Assembly: GCA_965219665.1 (NCBI GenBank)
Contig: CBDCOD010000024.1
Span: 215,359 to 279,358, forward strand
Length of the DNA: 64,000 nt
Direction: 5' to 3'
Origin: CBDCOD01 sp965219665
Lineage (GTDB): Bacteria > Pseudomonadota > Gammaproteobacteria > CAKMZV01
Each line of letters begins with the position of its first letter. The first letter of the stretch is position 1. The notes beneath the pieces are model-generated. The model was not told where the DNA came from, ran no database searches, and worked only from the letters and a program-made list of their open reading frames with translations. Both the position numbers and the translations under genes were made by a program. Below are positions 1 through 8,607 of the stretch, one piece after another.

Positions 1-314
1 TCTTTTAGTACGGTAACCCGCGTCACTAAACCTGATCCTAAAGCGACAATCATGCCTGCAACCAATCCACCAATAGTCATGGCGCCCAAAGACAGTCCAG
101 AGATTAAATAGCCAATAGCAGCACCGGGCAGAATGGCATGTGCCATAGCATCACCGGTTAAACTCATGCGACGGAGCATGAGAAAGACACCAACTGGAGT
201 TGCGCCAATTGAAATGGCAATGGATCCCAGTAAGGCGCGCCGCATAAAGCCAAATTCTATAAATGGCATGAACAGGGCCTCCCATATTGGATCGCCAATG
301 GAGTCCCAAATCAC
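1..314 (-). CDS. Metal ABC transporter permease (ZnuB/MntB type), N-terminal part
   Basis: Inner-membrane permease of an ABC importer for zinc or manganese (ABC-3 family). Only about 104 N-terminal residues are in the window; the gene runs off the left edge. After an amphipathic start (MPFIEFGFMRRALLGS) come hydrophobic helices and the family stretch MLRRMSLTGDAMAHAILPGA, followed by a Gly-rich helix. The start is GTG at 314, inside a GTGA overlap with the stop of the upstream ATPase gene, with AGGAA six bases before it; this coupling implies one operon and balanced translation. The metal cannot be told from this part. A periplasmic binding protein is not visible and may lie to the left. Confidence 0.85.
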   Translation of the reverse strand, partial: MIWDSIGDPIWEALFMPFIEFGFMRRALLGSIAISIGATPVGVFLMLRRMSLTGDAMAHAILPGAAIGYLISGLSLGAMTIGGLVAGMIVALGSGLVTRVTVLK

Positions 315-1060
315 GCAACGTTCCTATTACAGATATGCGGCGTGTTCGTGTTTACACACGCTTCACACATTTGACGAGCGCGATTTAGGTTATCGGTGTT
401 TATGACCGTCTCGGTTGAACCATGCGCAACCAGCTCACGTGCCAACATAAGTGATTGAGGAAAATAGCTGCGAACCATACCATAATCATGCAACACAGTC
501 AGAACCGTTCTGCCCTCGTTGTGCCACCTTTGAATAATGTCAATCAAATCATCTATTGTTTTGGAATCAATTGCCACAAACGGCTCATCTAAAAGAATAA
601 GTTTTGCATCCTGTAAGAGCAAGCGAGCAAACAACATTCGTTGAACCTGTCCTCCGGAGAGGGTTGATATAGGGCGTTGCTCAAAGCCTGTTAGCCCTAC
701 TGCAGCAATAGCAGCCTTAACCCGATGCCATCGTGCCTTACCCAGTCGTCCGAATATCCCTATCTCTCGCCAAAGTCCCATCGCAACCAGATCAATAACA
801 GAAAGGGGGAAGGTCAGATCAATGCTTGACTGCTGGGGTAAGTAAGCTATATCGTGAGCCTTTATTCCCGCTATATGTATATGTCCGTCCAGAGGTGTGA
901 GTGCACCAATCAGACCTTTTAACAGAGTAGATTTCCCAGCGCCATTAGGACCAATAACTGCTGTCAGACTCCCCTTTGTAATCGTTGTGTCCAGATGGTG
1001 TACAGCTGGATGACGTTCATAGCCAAGGGTTAGGTTTTGGAAAGCGATTGCTACTGTCAT
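311..1060 (-). CDS. Metal ABC transporter ATP-binding protein (ZnuC-like)
   Basis: Cytoplasmic ATPase that drives the neighbouring permease. Of 249 residues: Walker A GPNGAGKST at 37-45, Q-loop PQQ near 75, signature LSGGQ at 134-138, Walker B LILLDEP at 154-160 and the H-loop His at 191. I take the ATG at 1060 rather than one 42 bases upstream, because the protein then begins at the usual first strand and its ATG overlaps the stop of a small upstream reading frame (ATGA). The C-terminal tail is odd: three Cys and a His within about 15 residues (CEAC...HIC), which could bind metal. That fits a zinc-type system but is an inference. Confidence 0.92.
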   Translation of the reverse strand: MTVAIAFQNLTLGYERHPAVHHLDTTITKGSLTAVIGPNGAGKSTLLKGLIGALTPLDGHIHIAGIKAHDIAYLPQQSSIDLTFPLSVIDLVAMGLWREIGIFGRLGKARWHRVKAAIAAVGLTGFEQRPISTLSGGQVQRMLFARLLLQDAKLILLDEPFVAIDSKTIDDLIDIIQRWHNEGRTVLTVLHDYGMVRSYFPQSLMLARELVAHGSTETVINTDNLNRARQMCEACVNTNTPHICNRNVA

Positions 1061-1194
1061 GATACACTGGGGGTTGTGATTGCCCAGAAATAGCCTAACC
1101 ATAGCAAGAGGATAATCAAAGTCGCTCCCACCAATCGGGGTATCACTCCAGCTAAAAGCAGCCGAAAATGAGGTGTCATTATGTTCATTGTCAT
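1057..1194 (-). CDS. 45-residue single-TM peptide coupled to the ABC ATPase
   Basis: A small reading frame starting at ATG 1194 (another ATG lies at 1188) and ending in TGA that overlaps the ATG of the ABC ATPase. It encodes one hydrophobic helix of about 20 residues (GATLIILLLWLGYFWAI) preceded by basic residues, so it would sit in the inner membrane with the N-terminus inside. The stop-start overlap matches the one between the ATPase and permease, and this is the main reason to believe it. No strong ribosome binding site is visible and I know no family for it. It could be an accessory peptide of the transporter, or a translated leader that couples ATPase synthesis. Confidence 0.4.
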   Translation of the reverse strand: MTMNIMTPHFRLLLAGVIPRLVGATLIILLLWLGYFWAITTPSVS

Positions 1195-1317
1195 TTGGTT
1201 ATTTTTAAGGTTTACTCTGGCAATTTACAGAATAGTGTAAGGGGCATTGCCTAAAAATGTAGTATTGTAACATAACATATTGAGGGAGCGCTATAGACAA
1301 GGCAATAGCAGTGCTGC

Positions 1318-1788
1318 TTAATAAATGTAGCGATGAGGAACCTGATCTAAGGCGGTTTGTAGATGAATATTCGCAATGATGCCGTTCGGGCAAATATCTA
1401 ACAAAGGGCGTAGCACAAAATCACGCTGCGAAAATAAAGGATGTGGTAGCTTTAAGCGTGGGTGATGTATGCGTAAATCTGCATAAGCAATCATGTCTAA
1501 ATCCAATTCGCGCGGTTGCCAATGCCCACGCTGAACGCGCCCTAATAGTTGCTCTATAGATTGCAAACAATCTAACAGACCCATAGCACTGAGAGTGGTT
1601 TCCAGGCGCAGTGCAGCGTTGATAAAGGCTCGTTGCTCTGGCCCTTGCGGTTTAGAACGATAGTGGGGAGACAGGCAGCAGTTTCGCAGCGCGGGGTGTG
1701 CTTGTAGCTGTGCAACCGCTTTATTTACGGTAGCGGTGCTATCGCCAACGTTGCTGCCTATCGCAATCCAAACAGTATTCCAGCGCAT
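1318..1788 (-). CDS. folK: 2-amino-4-hydroxy-6-hydroxymethyldihydropteridine diphosphokinase
   Basis: Transfers pyrophosphate from ATP to 6-hydroxymethyl-7,8-dihydropterin in folate synthesis. The 156-residue length is normal for stand-alone HPPK. It opens with the family strand VWIAIGSNVGD (residues 6-16), and carries the signature GHWQPRELDLDMI (88-100), whose acidic pair DLD binds the two magnesium ions. The gene lies downstream of pcnB on the same strand, the common gammaproteobacterial order, although a 158-base spacer with an inverted repeat separates them. The panB-panC genes that often follow are not here. Confidence 0.95.
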   Translation of the reverse strand: MRWNTVWIAIGSNVGDSTATVNKAVAQLQAHPALRNCCLSPHYRSKPQGPEQRAFINAALRLETTLSAMGLLDCLQSIEQLLGRVQRGHWQPRELDLDMIAYADLRIHHPRLKLPHPLFSQRDFVLRPLLDICPNGIIANIHLQTALDQVPHRYIY

Positions 1789-1878
1789 AAAATCATTCTT
1801 ACCTCAGGAAAAAACTAGTGTGGCGTGCTTGCCAGTAGCAGGTATAAGGGAGCACTATTGCCCAAAAGAGCACGTACT

Positions 1879-1913
1879 ATGGCTATTTTTATGGGTGCTG
1901 TAAAAACAGCCAT
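1879..1913. other. Inverted repeat between pcnB and folK
   Basis: ATGGCTATTTTTA (1879-1891) pairs with TAAAAACAGCCAT (1901-1913): a 13-bp stem with one mismatch and a 9-base loop. The A/T block inside the stem could serve as a weak terminator or RNA-processing hairpin on either strand. It sits in the pcnB-folK spacer, so it may set read-through into folK. Function is inferred from position only. Confidence 0.4.
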
Positions 1914-1946
1914 CCATTTGATCATAGGATACGAACTGCTTTTGGC

Positions 1947-3269
1947 TTATTTTTGGCGGTTTTTGCCTTTAGATGTGAGTGTCTCTAGGGCTTGATCTGG
2001 ATTTTTTTGGTATAACGTCCACCAGGTGGCCTCTTCTTGTAGTGTTGTGCTTTCACTGCATTGGCTACGCAGACAGAGAAAGTCGTAACTGGCTCTAAAA
2101 TTTCGGCTGCGAGCCACACTCAGTCGAGTACGCTTGCGTGTGCTTAGTAAGCGCAATTGACCAAACCATATATCGTAGATAGTGCTAACAAAGCGTTTTG
2201 GAATGTGCATATACGTATTTTGCTCTGCAATAGTATCATTGGCTGCACGGTGTAACCGCATGCTATCACTTCCTTCCTTTATGCTATCAAAGCGTGCCAT
2301 GACTTTTGCCCACAACATGCCGGCAAGAAAAAAAGAGGGGTTAAGACTCTTGTTGCTATGTACACGCTCATCACTATTTTGTAAGATAGCGCGAATCAAC
2401 GCATCGGTATCCGCACTAATTTCCTGTAGTGGGAAAAGATAGGTGAAAGTGCCTCGCTTCTGTAAGCATTCGTAACTATGTAGAGCATGCCCTGTTTGAA
2501 AAAATTTGATGACTTCATCTAAAACACGCGCAGTAGGCAAAGACTGAATCCAATGCGATTGCTTTGCCATCAGCCTTTCTAAAGAATCTACTGGCTTAGC
2601 ATCCAGTTTGGCTTCAAAGCGAATTGCCCGCAAAATCCGCATGGGGTCTTCTTTTAAGCGCTCTTTTGGCTTGCCAATAAGGCGTAAGCACCGATCACTT
2701 AGGTCATTTAACCCGCCGACATAGTCGATAATTTCCCCCTTAATAATGTCACAGTAGAGCGCATTAATTGTGAAATCACGTCGCCACACATCATCTGAAA
2801 TATGTGTGCCGTACACATTATCAGCTTGTAGCCGCCCATTACGGTCCACTTGGCGGCTCTTGTGCCTTGAGTAGGCTCTATCGCCTGTATCTTCAATAGC
2901 TGATTTTTCTTCTGAAGTGCGTAAAGTAGAAATTTCAACAATGCCATCATCTGTATAGACATGTGCTAAGCGGAAGCGTCTGCCGATGAGTTGGCATTTT
3001 GGGCGAAAGACCTTTCGAATTTCACTGGGTTTTGCGTTTGTAACAATGTCAAAGTCTTTGGGCGTTATACCCAATAGCAAATCGCGAACACAGCCACCTA
3101 CAAGCCATGCTTGGTAGCCTTTGCTCTCCAATTGTTTTACTAATTTAGTGATACTGGATGGAATATGTGACAATGTTAAGCCACATTGGCTTAACGAATC
3201 AACACGCGGCTCTACCTTGCGCCTGTTTGCGGTCTCGAAACTGGGGAATAACTGACGAAATAACCTCAT
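1947..3269 (-). CDS. pcnB: Poly(A) polymerase I
   Basis: Adds 3' poly(A) tails that mark RNAs for decay. The nucleotidyltransferase fold is clear: LVGGCVRDLLLG (56-67) followed by DFDIVTNA (72-79) with the two catalytic aspartates of the DxD motif, then RRDFTINAL and the RFEAKLD stretch of the RNA/tRNA-binding region. At 440 residues the length is close to E. coli PcnB, and the pcnB-folK order supports PcnB rather than CCA-adding enzyme, which has the same core. The basic C-terminal tail (KGKNRQK) is typical of PcnB. The upstream 219 bases hold no gene; the HEPN gene diverges from there. Confidence 0.93.
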   Translation of the reverse strand: MRLFRQLFPSFETANRRKVEPRVDSLSQCGLTLSHIPSSITKLVKQLESKGYQAWLVGGCVRDLLLGITPKDFDIVTNAKPSEIRKVFRPKCQLIGRRFRLAHVYTDDGIVEISTLRTSEEKSAIEDTGDRAYSRHKSRQVDRNGRLQADNVYGTHISDDVWRRDFTINALYCDIIKGEIIDYVGGLNDLSDRCLRLIGKPKERLKEDPMRILRAIRFEAKLDAKPVDSLERLMAKQSHWIQSLPTARVLDEVIKFFQTGHALHSYECLQKRGTFTYLFPLQEISADTDALIRAILQNSDERVHSNKSLNPSFFLAGMLWAKVMARFDSIKEGSDSMRLHRAANDTIAEQNTYMHIPKRFVSTIYDIWFGQLRLLSTRKRTRLSVARSRNFRASYDFLCLRSQCSESTTLQEEATWWTLYQKNPDQALETLTSKGKNRQK

Positions 3270-3488
3270 GCAAAGCTTTTTAACTGTAGGAGACCATTGT
3301 ATAATGTGCGGCAGTAATCAGAACTGCACTTGTTATGAAGATACCGATTATAACGGATAACAGCACATTAGAATACAGTTTGCGTTAAGTAGGGTGCTGC
3401 TCCTCTCTTTATCAAAGCGTTTAACGCATTCGTGGCACGTAGAAGCAGTGAGCCCAAGTAACAAAAAATGAAGAACGGCTAGTGTTTT

Positions 3489-4136
3489 ATGACCTCAAAT
3501 TATGAGCAGTTAAAACAACGTCAGCGAGCGCAGCGAGATGCCTACCCTGATGATTTTGGTCTGCGCGTTCATCGTGCGCTCAGTTGGCTACAACGCTCAG
3601 AGCAGTGCGAAGATATGGATGGGCGTTTTATTTTTCTATGGATAGCCTTTAATGCAGCCTATGCACAAAACTTCTATATTGAAGGGAGTCAGGAAAGAAA
3701 AATATTTGGCGATTTTATAGATAAATTAGTTCAATTAGATAAGGATAAAGTGCTATATAACCTGATTTGGAGTGAATACTCGGAATCAATTCGACTACTA
3801 TTAGATAATCAATATGTATTTAAGCCCTTCTGGGACTTTCAAAATAAACAACTAACAAAAGAAAATTGGGAAAAACAGTTTGAGCATACGAAAAAGAAAA
3901 TTCATCAGGCTTTAAGTCGTCAACAAACTTCTATGGTTTTACAGGAGCTGTTGTCGCGTATGTACACGTTGCGTAATCAATTAATTCATGGGGGTGCTAC
4001 TTGGAGTAGTGCGGTTAATCGCGATCAACTGACCGTTTGCACTGCATTTCTTGGCAAGTTAGTGCCTTTTGTTATTGCTCTAATGATGGATCACCCACAA
4101 CAAAAATGGGGTGATATACTCTATCCGCCCATTTAG
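3489..4136 (+). CDS. Orphan HEPN-domain protein, possible RNase
   Basis: A 215-residue protein of the HEPN superfamily, similar in layout to Apea/RNase-like HEPN proteins. The N-terminal helices hold R-F-I-F-L-W-I-A-F-N-A-A-Y (about 46-58), a pattern frequent in this group, and the C-terminal helix carries LRNQLIHGG (161-169), in which R162-N163-x3-H167 is the Rx4-6H motif used by HEPN RNases. No nucleotidyltransferase (MNT) antitoxin gene lies beside it; neighbours are pcnB on the other strand and purH 51 bases downstream. It may act alone, for example in phage defence or RNA turnover, but no substrate can be read from the sequence. No good ribosome binding site precedes the ATG. Confidence 0.7.
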   Translation: MTSNYEQLKQRQRAQRDAYPDDFGLRVHRALSWLQRSEQCEDMDGRFIFLWIAFNAAYAQNFYIEGSQERKIFGDFIDKLVQLDKDKVLYNLIWSEYSESIRLLLDNQYVFKPFWDFQNKQLTKENWEKQFEHTKKKIHQALSRQQTSMVLQELLSRMYTLRNQLIHGGATWSSAVNRDQLTVCTAFLGKLVPFVIALMMDHPQQKWGDILYPPI

Positions 4137-4187
4137 GCTTTTCAGCGTAACCGCTTAATACATACTCAGTAAAAAATCTTTTTCACT

Positions 4188-5759
4188 ATGACATCTGCTT
4201 CTATATCAACTGCCCCTCAACATATTAAACGTGCTTTAATCAGCGTATCCGATAAAACCAATGTATTACAGCTTGGTCAAGCACTACAGCGCGCACATAT
4301 AGAGATTTTATCCACTGGTGGAACGGCTAAACACCTTCGAGAGGCTGGCATACCTGTCACAGACGTCAGCACATACACCGGCTTTCCGGAGATGATGGGT
4401 GGGCGCATAAAAACATTGCATCCCAAGATACATGGCGCGATTCTTGCGCGGCGAGATTGTGATGCACAAGCGATGCAACAGGCGGGAATCACTGGCATCG
4501 ATTTGGTTGTGGTCAATTTATACCCCTTCGCACAAGTGGCTGCTCAGCTTGACTGCTCCTTTTCAAATGCTATAGAGCATATTGACATTGGCGGACCTAC
4601 TATGGTGCGTGCTGCCGCCAAAAACCATGCGTGGGTCAGTGTCGTAACCGATCCACAGGACTACCCTCTCATAATAGAAAACTTGCCTAATGGCATACCA
4701 CTTGCGACACGGCAAGTATTAGCGCGTAAAGCATTTGCACATACTGCGCACTACGATTTATGTATTGCCAATTGGTTTGACGCACAAGATGAGACAGAAG
4801 CGTTGCCATCGACTATGCGCTTGGATCTTCCTCGCAGTGCATCACTGCGTTATGGTGAAAATCCACATCAAACTGCTGCCAGTTACCGTATGGAGAACCC
4901 ACAAGAGGCTAGTGTATTACATGCTCACCAGCATCAAGGCAAGGCGCTGTCTTTCAATAATTTAGTCGATTCGGATGCGGCACTAGAATGTATAAAAGCC
5001 TTTGCAGAACCATGCTGTGTTATCGTAAAGCATGCTAACCCGTGTGGTGTGGCTTGTGGCGCGAACCTACAGCAAGCGTATGAGCGTGCCTATCAAGCCG
5101 ATCCGCAATCTGCTTTTGGAGGTATTATTGCGTTCAACCAATCTGTAGATGCTGCCTTAGCGCAAACTATTATTGACCGACAGTTTGTAGAAGTTATTAT
5201 CGCTCCCGACTTTAGCAAAGAGGCTTTGGTCGCTTTGCAAGACAAGCCTAATATTCGCGCACTCTCTTGTACGCAGCCTTTTGACATAGTTGACATCGAT
5301 AGTCCGACTATACACAGTGTGTATGGTGGGGTACTATTGCAATCCCGAGACACTGCTTTGACAAACGGTTGGCAAGTCGTTTCTCAACAGCAGCCAGATG
5401 AAGCAACCACAGAAGATTTGCTCTTTGCATGGAGGGTCGCTAAAAGTGTTAAATCTAATGCGATAGTGTATGCCAGAGATAAGCAGACCATTGGCATTGG
5501 TGCAGGGCAGATGAGTAGGGTTTATTCTGCGCGGATTGCTGCAATAAAAGCGCAAGATGAATCTTTAGAGGTAAAGCAATCGGTAATGGCTTCTGATGCT
5601 TTTTTCCCTTTTAGAGATGGCATTGATGCCGCAGCAGAAGTAGGTGTTCGTGCGGTCATTCATCCTGGCGGTTCTATGCGTGATGCAGAGGTAATTGCAG
5701 CCGCTAATGAGCATAAAATGGTGATGGTGTTCACAGGAATGCGTCACTTCAGACATTAA
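4188..5759 (+). CDS. purH: Bifunctional AICAR transformylase / IMP cyclohydrolase
   Basis: Catalyses the last two steps of purine synthesis: formyl transfer from 10-formyl-THF to AICAR and ring closure to IMP. The N-terminal MGS-like cyclohydrolase domain (residues about 10-150) includes LSTGGTAKHLREAGI and GGRIKTLHPKIHGAIL; the transformylase part carries the KHANPCG motif with catalytic K281-H282, and ends in IHPGGSMRD...MVFTGMRHFRH as usual. Length 523 is normal. It is followed 51 bases later by purD in the same direction, the standard purHD order. No purine operator could be recognised by eye. Confidence 0.97.
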   Translation: MTSASISTAPQHIKRALISVSDKTNVLQLGQALQRAHIEILSTGGTAKHLREAGIPVTDVSTYTGFPEMMGGRIKTLHPKIHGAILARRDCDAQAMQQAGITGIDLVVVNLYPFAQVAAQLDCSFSNAIEHIDIGGPTMVRAAAKNHAWVSVVTDPQDYPLIIENLPNGIPLATRQVLARKAFAHTAHYDLCIANWFDAQDETEALPSTMRLDLPRSASLRYGENPHQTAASYRMENPQEASVLHAHQHQGKALSFNNLVDSDAALECIKAFAEPCCVIVKHANPCGVACGANLQQAYERAYQADPQSAFGGIIAFNQSVDAALAQTIIDRQFVEVIIAPDFSKEALVALQDKPNIRALSCTQPFDIVDIDSPTIHSVYGGVLLQSRDTALTNGWQVVSQQQPDEATTEDLLFAWRVAKSVKSNAIVYARDKQTIGIGAGQMSRVYSARIAAIKAQDESLEVKQSVMASDAFFPFRDGIDAAAEVGVRAVIHPGGSMRDAEVIAAANEHKMVMVFTGMRHFRH

Positions 5760-5810
5760 GTAATTGCTAAATGTTTTACAAAATTGTTAAGACAAGGACA
5801 TAAATACTCT

Positions 5811-7124
5811 ATGAGCAAAGAAAAATTTTTAATTGTAGGTAGTGGCGGTAGGGAAGCCGCATTTGCGCGCGCACTTAGTCAGGAAGTTGAGTTATATGCG
5901 GTTACTGGGCACGCTAATCCTACTATTGTAGATTGTGCTGAACGCAGTGGAGGCAAAGTGCTTATTGCTAATCCCAGCGACCCACAGGTCGTTACGCAGT
6001 TTGCTTGTGACAATAACATAGATTATACCTTTGTCAGTGCAGACGATCCTTTGGCTGCAGGTGTGGTGGATGTGTTGCTGGCCAATGGTCTCAAAGCAGT
6101 TGGTGGCACAAAAGCCGCAACGCGCATTGAGTGGGACAAAATATACTCTATTAGCCTAGTCCAGCAAATTTGCCCCGACAATACGCCATACTACACAGTG
6201 CTTAGTGCGAGTGACGATATTGACAAGGCTATACAAAGATTTGCTGACCAATCACTGCAAGTAGTAGTGAAGCCACAAGGACTTACTGGTGGCAAAGGCG
6301 TCAAAGTTATGCCTGAGCATCTGCCTACCTATGAGGATGCAGCGCTATATGCTAAAGAACTACTACAGGCCAAGCCAAACGAACAGGTATTGCTAGTTGA
6401 AAAACTACAAGGCATTGAGTTTACCATTATGGGGCTAACGGATGGCGAGCACTTGGTGTTAGCACCTGCCAGTTATGATTATCCTTTTCGCTATGCAGGT
6501 GACACCGGTCCTGGAACTGGCGGTATGGGTTGTTTTACAGACTCTCAAGTAAAATTGCCTTTTATGAGTGATACAGACTTAGAGCATTGTCGTCAGGTGA
6601 TGCAAAAAACAATTGACGAAATGCGTAACCGTGGACTCAATTTTAGTGGTGTGCTCAATGCGGGTTTCTTTCTAACACCTGATAAAGGTATTCAGTTTAT
6701 GGAGTATAACGCACGTTTTGGTGATCCAGAGGGCTTGAATGTGCTGTCTGTTTTGCGTTCGTCGTTTTCTGAGATGATTCGCCTGATGTGGAAAAAACAA
6801 TTGAGTGAGCAGTTAGTCATTTTTGAAAAAAAGGCATCTGTGGTTAAATATTTAGTTGCCGCAGAATACCCACAGCCTAGTGCAGAAGTTTCGGAATATA
6901 CCTTAGATGAAGTAGCTCTTGCTGAGGGTGGTATTCAAGTATTTCATAGTGCAGCAGTACGTTTGAGAGGCAACACTTATCAAACGCTGAAAAAATCACG
7001 TGCAGTCGCTTTAGGGGCTACTGCTGATACCATAGAGCTGGCAGCAGAAAAAGTGAATGCCGCTATTGCGCAACATGTTGACACCACATTAGAGTATCGT
7101 GCTGATATTGGCATTGGCTTCTGA
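5811..7124 (+). CDS. purD: Phosphoribosylamine-glycine ligase (GARS)
   Basis: Joins 5-phosphoribosylamine and glycine with ATP to give GAR, step two of purine synthesis. An ATP-grasp enzyme: Rossmann-like start FLIVGSGGREAAFARAL, then VVKPQGLTGGKGVKV, DTGPGTGGMG and MEYNARFGDPEGLNVL. Start placed at ATG 5811 (437 residues), since the longer frame would add nine residues before the canonical MSKEKFLIVGSGG. The protein departs from E. coli-type PurD (GREAAFA for GREHALA, GDPEGLN for GDPETQP) and resembles the variant set found in some archaea and divergent bacteria, so it may have been acquired by transfer. Coupled to purH by position. A weak hairpin AACGAT/ATCGTT plus T-rich tail follows the stop. 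Confidence 0.93.
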   Translation: MSKEKFLIVGSGGREAAFARALSQEVELYAVTGHANPTIVDCAERSGGKVLIANPSDPQVVTQFACDNNIDYTFVSADDPLAAGVVDVLLANGLKAVGGTKAATRIEWDKIYSISLVQQICPDNTPYYTVLSASDDIDKAIQRFADQSLQVVVKPQGLTGGKGVKVMPEHLPTYEDAALYAKELLQAKPNEQVLLVEKLQGIEFTIMGLTDGEHLVLAPASYDYPFRYAGDTGPGTGGMGCFTDSQVKLPFMSDTDLEHCRQVMQKTIDEMRNRGLNFSGVLNAGFFLTPDKGIQFMEYNARFGDPEGLNVLSVLRSSFSEMIRLMWKKQLSEQLVIFEKKASVVKYLVAAEYPQPSAEVSEYTLDEVALAEGGIQVFHSAAVRLRGNTYQTLKKSRAVALGATADTIELAAEKVNAAIAQHVDTTLEYRADIGIGF

Positions 7125-7187
7125 ACGATTAACCCATCGTTTTGTTAACGCAGTTGATGGAAATATAGAACAGGGGTCTGAAGAGAG

Positions 7188-7664
7188 ATGGACCTGACGT
7201 TTAGGCAAGTTAACTTACAGAATACTGCGGAGCACGCAATTATCCTCTCCCTCTTGAATGACTTTTCTTTGGAGTCAGTGTCTAAGTCGTTGTTGCCTGA
7301 GGTGTACACGACCTTAATCTCCAATTTACAGCAGCACCCCACCACAGTGGTGTATCTTGCTGAATGCGAAGGACAAAGCATTGGAATTGCGGTGTGTTTT
7401 ATAGGATTTTCTACGTTTGCAAACAAGCCCTTGTTGAATCTGCATGATTTTTATATCTCTGACGCCTTTCAGGGACGAGGGGCAGGCAAGCAATTTCTGA
7501 ACTGGATTGAGCAGGAGGCGAAAGCGCGAGGGTGCTGTAAAGTGACCTTAGAAGTGAGTGCCCACAACACATGGGCAAAGATACTTTATGAGCGCTCCGG
7601 ATACCATGGAAGTCAGCAAGAGCCTCCTGAGAACATGATATACGCCCTCTTTAAGTCACTATAG
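7188..7664 (+). CDS. GNAT family N-acetyltransferase
   Basis: A 158-residue single-domain acetyl-CoA-dependent transferase. Strands 2-4 lead into LHDFYISDAFQGRGAGKQFLNWI, where QGRGAG is the acetyl-CoA pyrophosphate loop (Q/R-x-x-G-x-G/A), and the C-terminal LEVSAHNTWAKILYERSGY is the usual motif B. The acceptor is unknown. It follows purD by 63 bases on the same strand, so it may be read from the purHD promoter, but nothing links it to purines. Downstream is the scar of an insertion sequence. Confidence 0.85.
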   Translation: MDLTFRQVNLQNTAEHAIILSLLNDFSLESVSKSLLPEVYTTLISNLQQHPTTVVYLAECEGQSIGIAVCFIGFSTFANKPLLNLHDFYISDAFQGRGAGKQFLNWIEQEAKARGCCKVTLEVSAHNTWAKILYERSGYHGSQQEPPENMIYALFKSL

Positions 7665-7865
7665 TGTTTTCACGCACTTCTTTGGTTCCCGTGAGGGCGA
7701 GAACATGGCGCGTGATAGTGCCAAAAACAATAATAAATACACCCTATTTGTCGGTATGGTTAAAGCAGGCGTTTATTCGAGACCTTACACACTGCAGGAA
7801 AGTGGTGTGGTGGAGTGACGAATATGGGCTATTAAAGTGCAGTGTATCTGGCTTCATGCTTTTAA

Positions 7866-7982
7866 TCCGCTGGAAAAGCACGATATATAATCGGGCAGTG
7901 GCTTCGTTCCTACAATGAACAACGTCCGCATCAAGCATTGGGAGTGAGAATGCCTAATGCAGTTTTTAAATTAGCAGCTTGA
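7866..7982 (+). pseudogene. C-terminal remnant of an IS3-type transposase
   Basis: The frame ending in TGA at 7980-7982 reads GQWLRSYNEQRPHQALG, then VRMPNAVFKLAA. The W-x3-YN-x2-RPHQALG block is the hallmark end of IS3-family OrfB (rve-domain) transposases. The frame is closed by a stop at 7863-7865, so only about 38 residues survive and the active-site residues are gone. The sequence upstream (7680-7860) has a further W-x-D-E-Y patch in another frame that may belong to the same element. No terminal repeats could be identified. Confidence 0.75.
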
Positions 7983-8017
7983 GGTGTGCCAAAAATGCTG
8001 GGTTATTACAGGATAAA

Positions 8018-8581
8018 TCAATGGTTGGGTTTGAGCCATTCGTGATCGGCTAGACCTAAGAAGGTGTTTTTGAGCCTAATATAGTTTTCTGCACCATAGC
8101 GCAGTTGCCCTATTTCTCGATCACTCAGCGGGCGTGCCTTTACTGCTGGTGACCCTTTATACAAGTAACCACTAGCTAAGTGTTGATTGGGGGTGACTAA
8201 TGTAGAAGCGGCTATAAGCACATCATTTTCAACGATTGCACCATCTAAAATTACTGCTCCTATACCGACCAATACCCGACTACCCACAGTGCAGCCGTGG
8301 AGTATAGCAGAATGCCCGATAGTCACGAGATTACCTATATTCAGAGGGTGTCCTTTGGGGTTGTATTCACTGGTATGGGTAATATGTAGGCAAGCATTGT
8401 CTTGTACGCTGCACCCGTTGCCCAAGCGAATGCGATGCATATCACCGCGGATGGTGGCATGTGGCCATACTGAGCAATCATCGCCCAGTATGACATCACC
8501 AATTACGGTGGATTGTTCATCAATATATACTCGCTGCCCTAATTGAGGCGTAATACCTTGATACGTTCTTATGGAATTCAT
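8018..8581 (-). CDS. Gamma-carbonic-anhydrase-like hexapeptide protein (YrdA/PaaY type)
   Basis: A 187-residue left-handed beta-helix protein made of hexapeptide turns (IGDVILGDDCSVWPHATIRG...). Histidines in LHITHTSEY, TIGHSAILHGC stand where gamma-carbonic anhydrases bind zinc between subunits, and the protein ends in YLYKGSPAVKARPLSDREI plus a C-terminal helix. Start chosen at ATG 8581 (MNSIRTYQG), which removes a 19-residue extension lacking family features. Tag lies 26 bases upstream on the same strand. Many members of this family show little carbonic anhydrase activity, so the substrate stays open. Confidence 0.88.
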   Translation of the reverse strand: MNSIRTYQGITPQLGQRVYIDEQSTVIGDVILGDDCSVWPHATIRGDMHRIRLGNGCSVQDNACLHITHTSEYNPKGHPLNIGNLVTIGHSAILHGCTVGSRVLVGIGAVILDGAIVENDVLIAASTLVTPNQHLASGYLYKGSPAVKARPLSDREIGQLRYGAENYIRLKNTFLGLADHEWLKPNH

Positions 8582-8607
8582 AGTCTTTTGGTGTGTGTCG
8601 GAGCTGG

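Noticed and set aside
7664..7918. 84-residue plus-strand frame after the acetyltransferase
   Set aside because: It runs out of frame over the transposase remnant and has no family features.
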